This document shows positions 10,219 through 17,856 of a stretch of DNA of 20,295 bases, one piece after another. The notes under the pieces are model-generated. The model was given only the letters and a program-made list of their open reading frames with translations, ran no database searches and had not been told where the DNA came from. This DNA is from Gnetum montanum (taxonomy: Eukaryota > Streptophyta > Gnetopsida > Gnetales > Gnetaceae). Each line of letters starts with the position of its first letter. Position 1 is the first letter of the stretch. Position numbers and translations under genes: made by a program. The stretch spans positions 553,587-573,881 of the forward strand of contig MNCI01033409.1 in NCBI GenBank assembly GCA_015680685.1, read 5' to 3'.

Positions 10219-11004
10219 CCTAGGATGAACTCCAAACAAAATGAACTTATTTGGAACTTAGTTCTAAGCATTTCATTTGGGATTTTTTTCATTTCGTTCT
10301 ATGTGAAGAGCTCTTCCTCCCTTTGGTAAGTGATTTCTTCCTTGTTTTATGTGTGTTTTAAATCATCACTTATACAAGTGTAGCTAGACTCTATCAAAGT
10401 GTTATCTTACTTAGATAGCCTAGAACTATTTGTTCAATGCAAAATCCAGTGTTTTTGTAGTAAATAAAGCTTATGATTTTTCTTAATTTTTCATCATTAA
10501 TGTCTTACATATTAAAATACTAGACAATTATAAAACTTTAATCATAAAAATATTTATTTTCTAATTTTCATAAGCTATGATGATTCAACCTTATCGAAAG
10601 AGGACACAACTATACAACATGGTGTTAGGGCATCAAGGTTGTGGCTAAGAGTCATTTTATTGTATTTCATGTGTGCATGTGTATGTGTGGTGTTGCACCT
10701 ATTCTTTGAGGGATTGCAACATGAGCATGGACCTTGTCCCCAAGTGAGATTTTCATGCATGTGTGTTTATTATTGTTTGTTTATTTCTCATAAAGATAAA
10801 ATTCATAAAAAAAAACATAAAATTATAAATATTTTCTCAATCTTATACCATGGAAACATGTGTTTCTATCCATATCATATGTATTATAATATCTTCCATA
10901 TTTATTAAGCACATCAATATACATGAGTATTCTTAGCAATCCACTCAACATAATCCTTAAAGCTTATGACCAAATTGCACTATGATTTGTATGATATATC
11001 CCAT

Positions 11005-11024
11005 TGGTCCAAAATTTGTGGGAC
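11005..11024 (+). other. Decayed primer binding site of the old gypsy element
   Basis: ATTGG ... GTGGGAC can be aligned with gaps to ATTGGCACC ... TGGGGAC of the young gypsy primer site. It lies 136 bp before the gag ATG (145 bp in the young element). The same bases form an 8-bp stem (ATTGGTCC and GGACCAAT), so the match could be coincidental. Confidence 0.3.
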
Positions 11025-11140
11025 CAATATCATTAGAATTTTTTCAGGGGAGAATTTTGGTAAATTATCTAGAAATACTTCTACATTCATAATTTTATTT
11101 AAATATAGTGTAAGGTTTAACTTTGTGCATGTAGGTTATA

Positions 11141-12170
11141 ATGAATGCGAATGAAATGGCATATAGTACTAAGAGCACACCTAAGACATTTTTCATTGCA
11201 CAAAAATGGAGAATGAATTTCATTACTTTCAAACATTTGAAGGATAAGATCCTTCCACTAGTTATGCTAGCTTATCATCAAGACAAGCAAGGGAGCTAGA
11301 GAGAAGCTCATGGCTGGTTCACAATAGATCCAAATATTGCTACACCTAATTGTCTCATTGATGCCTTGATCAATATGGGGCTTGAGGATGAACATGACAT
11401 AAACAAGGCTCATGAATCTATGTTCAATGATTATGAGTCTATGTACATGCAAGATCTTCAAGATCAGATGGTGGAAGAAGAAGCTAGCCATAGCTTTTCA
11501 TTTGACCACTCAAATAGGAAGTAAGAGGCTAAATCAAATAAGAAGAATAAAGGTTCAAGCTACCACCAAGGACACTAGTTGAGTAACTTCACACTAATTG
11601 TAGCTCAACATGATGGCCTTCTTTCTAGGTTCCAGCATCTACATTTATCTAGAACTTCTAGTGATAATGATGATTTCCCTTTATTTGACTAGGGTGATTA
11701 TCATGAGTTGACCAAAGTTGTATACACTCTAAGGAGCATGTTTCAAATAGCAAGATCAAACAAAATAACATGGATGATGTACCAACCTATAGAGGATATA
11801 CCAGTGACAATCACCAGCTTTATGTGCAAGCCTTTGATGATGCTTTCTATCTTCAATAGATCATAAGTGAAGGTAGATGTTGTGGTTATTTCCACACACC
11901 TTCACTGAACATGCAAAAATCTAGTATAAATCTTTACCTCCTTGATTAAAAAAAGGGGTAAATAAGGTCAAGATATTCTATTGAAAATTTTAGACTTATT
12001 CCAAAATCTCAAACATTTGAAAGAAGATGGCTGCATGGAGGCAAGGAGCTTATGAGCCTCTTGACATCATCATGAATAGGTAAATGAAAACTGCCTACAT
12101 TATCCAAGCCATGGTTTTAGCCAATGAGAGTAGTTGATGCATATCATTGAGTCATAACATAGGATATAAG
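11141..12170 (+). pseudogene. Old gypsy gag remnant
   Basis: From the ATG at 11141 the translation starts MNANEMAYSTKSTPKTFF. NIATPNCLIDALINMGL (about 11336-11386) matches the layout of RAGHTMLVRVLAQTGI in the young gag. The retrotransposon gag domain is seen at about 11780-11855 as YRGYTSDNHQLYVQAFDDAF, the counterpart of FEGGYNADPQHHLQAFHDAF in the young element. It continues with AAWRQGAYEPLDIIMNR near 12030-12078. Many stops and shifts interrupt it. Gag would form the particle; this copy cannot. Confidence 0.75.
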
Positions 12171-12369
12171 AGAGTACATGTACATGTATGCAATGGGATA
12201 GATGTATAAAAATTCTCAAACCAAGGTGCTCTTGAATACCATTACTAGTATGGAGGGAGAATGGCAAAAGCAGCAATCAGTGAAGAAGCATAATCACAAT
12301 CCATTACATAGGTGGGAGGTCAAAAATATTGGAGGTACTACCAAACCTTCTACCATAGTCAAGGATATT

Positions 12370-12990
12370 TCATAGGATCATATTAGAATAAATAAAATCT
12401 TCATGGACTTGCCCCATCATGTGGATTGAGTCTAGGATGAAATGGACGAGAAGATCATCACTACTCTCAAGGATATTAAGGGTAAGATGTTTCAGGATGT
12501 AACTAAAGTAATTACACCAAATGAATGAAGAAAAAGATATGATGGAAAGAGTAAATGAAAACTCTCTTACTTGAAGATCATTCAAGATGAATTGAATGAG
12601 TCTTCTACATCCTCTTCAGATGATGAGGACCCTTGCAAATATTGCATGGACTCTCATGATTCTTAGTGCAACCCAATCATGGCTCATGTAATTGGTGTGA
12701 TGGAGTGATATGGGATAACTTTAAATCCTAAATTAATCAATAAGGAAACAAGAAGGACTCCATAATTTGGCCATGCATATTATCCTAGTGATGCTTATCT
12801 ACAATCCATGTAGTAGTATCAGCAATGGCAAACTCCAAATCCTTGGGATGCTACTCCATGGAATCTTCCTACTCTATTGCAACAATAGATAGTGCCCCCA
12901 CCTAATCCTTATTTCTATGATGCATAATCAAGTACCTATTAAACTCTAATGATGATACCTCAATATTACCTACCTATTCCTACAATCCTG
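12370..12990 (+). pseudogene. Old gypsy gag tail: zinc knuckle and Pro/Gln-rich linker
   Basis: A Ser/Asp-rich run (ESSTSSSDDEDP, ending at 12633) leads into CKYCMDSHDS, a stop, then Cys at 12634-12669. This is a CX2CX3HX3C arrangement like the nucleic-acid-binding knuckle of the young element. Downstream, QQWQTPNPWDATPWNLP and PPPNPYFYDA correspond to the Gln/Pro/Tyr-rich linker before the young protease. Several stops interrupt it. Confidence 0.7.
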
Positions 12991-13549
12991 CTAGCTAAGC
13001 TTTCCAAAAGCAATAGCAATAGCAACTTCTACTTCTTGGTCTCATGCAAGGTGGGATACCTAGTTAACCACAATTAAGGTAGGTCAAATCATGTAATATT
13101 TCCTATGGTATTGATCCTACTTCTATCAATTCATCTAGGATATATTACCAAACATCTATTTATTTAGTTGTAGGGGGAAGTTTGTAGTCCCACAATAGGA
13201 AATTTTACCACAAATACAGATGTGAGAATCATTGGACTGGGTCTATGTCCTCTTTTTCACCTTGTAGAAAGGAAAGTCATTCAAGAAAAATAAAATCACA
13301 TGATTATGAGGTCTCAAGAAACATCCCTAACCATAATTTGATAGCAATATCTACTTTAGGGATAAGTTCCTAGGCTATGTCTATCGGGGATAGAAAGATG
13401 GCACCTGATGGTGGTGTTGTTATCATTCCTATGTCCATAGTGAGGATATGGGTAATTTAAGAGCAATGTTTACTTGAAAAGTGAGTAGATCCTAGTAGTT
13501 CCATGGTGGAGATTTAGATTGGTAAAAATAATCATTCCTAGCTCTCTAT

Positions 13550-13915
13550 GACTCCAATTCAATAGTCAATCTCATTTCACTCCAACAATACCTTGATTGT
13601 GGAATTTCTCTTCTCTAGTATACTAAATTTCATCTAGAGCTAGCTAACCGATCTTATATACACCTCATGTAACAGGTACATAATGTGACCATTTTTGTTG
13701 TAGGTTAGTCATATCCCATTAATTTCTTGATGCTTAGATTAAAGAATAATATGAAAGAGGATCTTCCTATTATCATGGGAAGAGCCTAGTCAAGCACTAT
13801 TAATGCAAGGTTGATTTTTCAATACCTCCATCTTGAGATTGACAAAAGGAATGAGATTGAAAGGATGCGTTGCAAAATAATACTCTATGATCTTTCCTAG
13901 TCTTTTTGTGCCAAA
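13550..13915 (+). pseudogene. Old gypsy aspartic protease remnant
   Basis: Reads DSNSIVNLISLQQY from 13550, aligning with DSGSRVNLISQQLY of the young protease; the active-site DSG has become DSN. Then come FHLELANRS, SYPINFLMLRLKNN and DLPIIMGRA, with a stop in place of the next residue, then STINARLIFQYLHLEIDK and IERMRCK. Every piece has a counterpart in order in the young protease (YLELADQS, SYPVDFLVIEINN, DFPVIMGRA, NTINAHLGIRNLSLEISK, IERKRVPC). Five or so in-frame stops and the lost Gly mean it is dead. It would have cut the gag-pol polyprotein. Confidence 0.85.
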
Positions 13916-14464
13916 TACATATGACATTCAAACAAGCCAAACATGACATCTTTGGGGTAACATCTAGTAAATCTTAATGAATATATTTCACCTCTAAGTG
14001 TGCTTAATATTCAATGTAATACTTAGAGGCTTCCTATATTATAGACATGAATCATTCATGGGGAATAAATCCTTCACACCATATTAAATATATACACTAT
14101 ATTTGTTTATGTGATTAATAAATATTGGTGTACTTACTATATTTTTATGCCTTTTGATCCTAATGGATAATCAATTATGAAATTTATTTTCTTTTAGTAT
14201 GTTTTTTTTATTTTTTTATGTGGGAGAACTAATTTATAGTTTTATTAATCCTCATCCAGTGAGCTAATAGCAAATGGATGAGCTACATACACGATGATGA
14301 TGTGAGAGTGCCAAATGGATAAAAAAATGAATCTTTGATTACTAGAATGTCCATGCAATAACATTCATCCTCCTACTTTTCTTCTATTCATCACCAATTA
14401 ACTAGGCTCAAATTTAGTGGGAAATATAGACACACACTATACATTGTTGAAGCTAATGCTTCTA

Positions 14465-14483
14465 GAACTATCGATAGGTGGTG
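14465..14483. repeat. 19-bp direct repeat, copy 1
   Basis: GAACTATCGATAGGTGGTG, identical to 14924-14942; includes the 10-bp palindrome CTATCGATAG. Confidence 0.75.
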
Positions 14484-14923
14484 TATCCACACCCTAGGGT
14501 ATGATCTTTAGAATCCTGGAAGAGGATTTGGTCATTGACATGAAAAGGATGTATCATTAAGGATCCTTGTAACCACTGGATGAATATAATTGATGTAATT
14601 AGAGCAAGGTACATGTGATGCCTTACCTAGCCACCTTGTTTAGAAGAGATTTATAACTTCATAAACCTATTCATGTGATGTCATGGATGATGAATTCTTA
14701 TATTCATACAAGTTTAAGACTCCATATGATGATCTAGCACTCTAATCTTTTCCATGATTTCCACACTCCATTAAAAACCTTCTTCCAAAAAAATAGAAGA
14801 AAAAAGGAGTAAAGAGGCAATGGAAAGAGAAATATACTTTCAAGCTTATCAGTTGTGAAAATTGATATGCTTACCATCCAAACTAATCTCATGCTTACTA
14901 ACATCAACATAGAGCACATGGCT

Positions 14924-14942
14924 GAACTATCGATAGGTGGTG
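14924..14942. repeat. 19-bp direct repeat, copy 2
   Basis: Exact copy of 14465-14483. The 440 bp between the copies has no recognisable content. Confidence 0.75.
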
Positions 14943-15140
14943 GATAGAGCAGCTAGGGGAATTAATGAAAGGATTTTAGTAAAGCCAAATTCAAAGAGCC
15001 TACCATGCATATGTACATGGATGTAGGAAAACCAAACTAGAATCTTGACTTTTAGATGTTTGGTGGCATAGTAACTTGATTTGGTTCACACCAATGATTA
15101 GACCATAGAACAATTGATGAGACGCGACTTGCACTAGGCC

Positions 15141-15212
15141 GCGATATTGCGTACGCGATATCGCGACGGCCGCGATATCGCATCCCATGCGATATCACAT
15201 ACGCGATATCAC
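15141..15212. promoter_or_regulatory. Array of five palindromic decamers (GCGATATCGC type) in U3
   Basis: Copies start at 15141, 15155, 15172, 15189 and 15203: GCGATATTGC, GCGATATCGC twice, then GCGATATCAC twice. Spacers are 4, 7, 7 and 4 bases. The array ends 16 bases before the TATA box. This placement suggests an upstream promoter element bound by a dimeric factor, but no factor is known to me. The last two copies differ from the perfect palindrome by CG to CA, as expected from methyl-C decay. Confidence 0.65.
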
Positions 15213-15228
15213 GTCCCGCCGCCATATC

Positions 15229-15236
15229 TATAAATA
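15229..15236 (+). promoter_or_regulatory. TATA box of the young gypsy LTR
   Basis: TATAAATA in the context ATCTATAAATAAGAGG, 16 bases after the palindrome array and 174 bases before the poly(A) signal. Transcription would begin near 15260. Confidence 0.7.
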
Positions 15237-15402
15237 AGAGGCAGCACTCCCTTCATTTCGCAATCCTGGCTAGTATAGCGAAGCTCTGGCAGATTGATCA
15301 CTCCAGAGTTAGAATTTTTCCCCATGTGCCCGCAGTAGGAGTCCTAGAGTGAACGGCTCTTTATTCGAGCAGCTTGTAACCTGAACCCAAGTTGTGCATG
15401 GC

Positions 15403-15408
15403 AATAAA
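15403..15408 (+). promoter_or_regulatory. Poly(A) signal of the young gypsy LTR
   Basis: AATAAA in GGCAATAAAGATGAAC, followed by T/G-rich sequence. In the 3' LTR this would set the transcript end (R-U5 boundary). Confidence 0.55.
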
Positions 15409-15972
15409 GATGAACTTGTTTGGATAAACCTTGCAGCACGTGGTTTCATTTATTACTTTCATTTACTGCTTTCCTAGTGCGTTCAAGTACGACTTGATTA
15501 CGAGCGTCTACGGACGTGTACGGCTAGTCAAGGAATCGGCTGCTTATCACACATAGGCTAAATAGGTGCCTCAGTACGACCACTTCGAGCACTTGCGTTA
15601 CGTGTGGCGATCACAGTAATGATTAGCGTTTGGTAAGCTGCAGTTGCATAGTTCAGGGTGTGTCCGGTAAGTGGGAACGGATGCTGACGCTAGTTAATTT
15701 AGACTTAGATCAGTAGTTAGAGTTAGCTTAGTTTCTCAACCCTTTCTCCTGGTAGCATAGAAGATAAGCCGAAAATACCAAAAAAATCACATACCTCAGA
15801 CTTGCTTAACCATACACCGTGACACATACAAGCAAGCCTGGGAAGACAACGAACGATTAACCCCAAGTGTTTCTTGTGGCGTTAAGGCATTTAGTCTGCG
15901 GAGTTCGACCGGATCGCGCGTGCACGCTCGTATTCGTATGGTGGAGTGTAGGGGTACCTTGCAACTCATCAT

Positions 15973-15990
15973 TGGCACCGTTACTGGGGA
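15973..15990 (+). other. Primer binding site, tRNA-Asp type
   Basis: TGGCACCGTTACTGGGGA matches TGGCGCCGTTGCCGGGGA, the complement of the plant tRNA-Asp 3' end, at 15 of 18 positions. The three differences are all transitions. It starts two bases after the LTR end. Confidence 0.8.
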
Positions 15991-16029
15991 CTAAGTGTTT
16001 TTCACGCCAATTTAACATAAGGGATATCA

Positions 16030-16045
16030 CTCACATCGTTGTGAG
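16030..16045 (+). other. Small hairpin in the untranslated leader
   Basis: CTCACA, loop TCGT, TGTGAG, about 40 bases after the primer site and before the gag ATG. Leader hairpins in retroelements can serve packaging or dimerisation; that role is only a guess here. Confidence 0.35.
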
Positions 16046-16117
16046 CTTAAAACGAACCTTAGGGTTAATCAATTAATCAAGAACATAAATAACGGTGAAA
16101 ACTGCACACCAATAGAA

Positions 16118-17856
16118 ATGGCTTCTTCTCATGAAATCAACTCACCTAAGGACAATACAAGAGAAAGTCAGCATCATACGCATGACCGAGATCAACCATG
16201 TCCTCAACAATCCAAAGTCACATATACTCATCCTGATGAGTATGTGCCAGATTTTACCTTTGTTTTCCATCAAGATGAGCAACTGCGGTGGAGAGACATG
16301 CAAGGTAACATCGTGTTACCCCCTGATAGAGCCGGCCATACCATGCTTGTTCGTGTCTTAGCACAGACAGGCATACGAGAACTAATTGCGGAATACGTTT
16401 TGGATGATTATGACACGAGGGATTATCATCCCACAAACGCTCAACGTATTCGGGATGAAAGGCAGGAGAGCCAACATTCACTACTGAAGGGCAAGGTTCC
16501 CCACGTCATTAGTTAAATAGGAGAAGAGGAACCCCTCACTATGGGTTTCTTAGAAAATGATGTTCCTCCTCCTCACTCTAGTGAAGAGGTTAGGCATCAG
16601 GGCCTTAGATCAATGATACATATTCCAGGCTCTGATTCCCGTGAGCGCCAGCTGTTCACGGCAGGAACAATCACTCGCACTAATGACGGATTTGTTGATC
16701 ATCACAACGATCGGGGCCGAAGCAGCTGAAGAGAAGGCAAGAAACATCACCGTGGTGATGGATCCCCTTCTTCTTCCCCTTCTTCACATCATTCACACTC
16801 TCCTTCCACATCTGGCCGCAGCCACCATGGGCATAACGCAGAGAGTAAAGGTAAAAGAGAAGAAATGCCTCGACAGGAAGGTCGAGAGGAGTTAGGAAAA
16901 GGGCAAGGACGTAGGGAGAATAGGGAACCACCACATAGGCATCACAGACGTCATGAAAGAGATGATCATGACGAACCCCTATTCGCAACCCGAAGTATTC
17001 TTGACATTAGAGAGGCAGTTAGGATTCCCACAAGGCATTTAAAAGACAGTAGGATCAAGCTTTTGGATATAAATAATATCCCCCGTTTTGAAGGGGGATA
17101 CAACGCTGATCCTCAACACCATCTACAGGCATTCCACGACGCCTTTGCCTTGCAGAACATAGACAATGAGTGGCAGAAACTCAAGTTGTTCCCAAGGACA
17201 CTCATTCAAGAAGCAGAAAGCTGGTACCGGTCCTTAGAACCAGAAACCATCAGGAGGTGGAGTACGATGCTTGAATTGTTCAACAACAAATATCAAACGT
17301 ACTCCAGAGTGTCCAATTTGCGTAAGCAGATCCAAGGTTGGAAATAAGGAACTCATGAATCCTTGGATGCTGCCATGGCCCATTACTACACACTGCTACA
17401 TCGTTGCCCGGGCCATGGGTACGCTAAACGGGATCAACTTCGCCACCTCGTGGATGGGCTACGAAATGAATCGAGAAGAACTCTTGGGACTTATGCCCAA
17501 GGGAGACTCTCTCGATTAAGAGCCCATGAAGTTGAAGTATTATTGGAACAAGTAGCACAAGCAGAGGGTGAGCTACGGAAAAGAGAAAGTGCGGAGGAAT
17601 ACAACCGTGATCCCTCCCTTCGAAAGAAGGAAGTGAAATTCTATGATGAGGAGGATGAGTCACCACTCGAGGAGTTGGTGAACAGGAAAACCGTGCCGAT
17701 CCAAAAGTTAACAACGGAGGTATTGGCTAAGGTAGACAAAATGTGGGAGTCCTTAGACTCACAAATAGAAACAATCCTGAAAATTGTAAAAGAGTCTAAG
17801 GTAGAACAAGGTAGTGATAAAGGTAAAACCAAGCGGAGAAACTTAGCCCTACACAT
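16118..17856 (+). pseudogene. Young gypsy gag with three in-frame stops
   Basis: Starts at ATG 16118 (AGAAATGGC, a good plant start context) as MASSHEINSPKD and stays in one frame to about 17850. Stops at 16514 (TAA), 16727 (TGA) and 17345 (TAA) interrupt it, yet the protein match continues directly after each. An N-terminal region is followed by a Ser/His/Arg-rich basic linker (about 16730-16970). Then comes the retrotransposon gag domain, from NIPRFEGGYNADPQHHLQAF to LEPETIRRWSTMLELFNNKY (about 17072-17300). A Glu/Lys-rich, probably helical region (17520-17800) follows. Between about 17827 and 17897 the match moves to another frame, which is a one-base indel. Gag packages the RNA and forms the particle. 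Confidence 0.85.

Larger units (their letters stand above)
9429..11003. other. AT-rich stretch, possibly holding the decayed 5' LTR of the old gypsy element
   Basis: No coding match. It contains a 21-bp tandem repeat (9639-9680), a perfect hairpin (10052-10073), a TATA box (10211-10218) and an AATAAA (10463-10468), and stops at a primer-site-like sequence (11005). In the young gypsy the TATA box lies 742 bp before the LTR end and here 792 bp. That similarity is the reason for suspecting an LTR, but the start was not found and no second copy is present in the window. Confidence 0.35.
11005..13915 (+). mobile_element. Remnant of an old Ty3/gypsy retrotransposon (gag and protease only)
   Basis: Contains decayed gag, a zinc-knuckle and Pro/Gln-rich linker and an aspartic protease, each matching in order the corresponding part of the young gypsy at 16118-19100. 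No reverse transcriptase, RNase H, integrase or 3' LTR follows, so the element is truncated or its right half has been replaced. Left and right ends are not defined. Confidence 0.75.
13916..15114. other. Unrecognised AT-rich stretch between the two gypsy elements
   Basis: No reverse transcriptase or integrase motif of the old element could be found here, and no other protein. It includes T-rich runs near 14200-14220, two copies of a 19-bp repeat 459 bp apart, and the target site of the young gypsy (probably ACAAT at 15110-15114, whose partner lies outside the window). Confidence 0.55.
15115..15971 (+). repeat. 5' LTR of the younger gypsy element
   Basis: Begins TGATG and ends CATCA, a 5-bp inverted terminal repeat, and is followed after one base by the primer binding site. 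It holds a palindrome array, TATA box and poly(A) signal in the order expected for U3-R-U5. The left boundary coincides with an abrupt rise in GC. The partner LTR is outside the window, so the left boundary is inferred. Confidence 0.7.

Noticed and set aside
10620-10631. Copia-type primer binding site (TGGTGTTAGGGC)
   Set aside because: Only 9 of 12 bases fit the initiator-Met site and no copia gag follows; the gypsy gag downstream would need another primer site.
10639-10908. Open frame of 89 codons
   Set aside because: Cys/Tyr-rich low-complexity translation with no known family, lying in a possible decayed LTR; probably chance.
14734-14919. Minus-strand hydrophobic frame of 61 codons
   Set aside because: No family resemblance; AT-rich antisense frames often look membrane-like.
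16254-17856. Open frames on the minus strand and in other plus frames over the young gag
   Set aside because: They lie opposite or out of frame to a gag domain that is clearly recognised on the plus strand.
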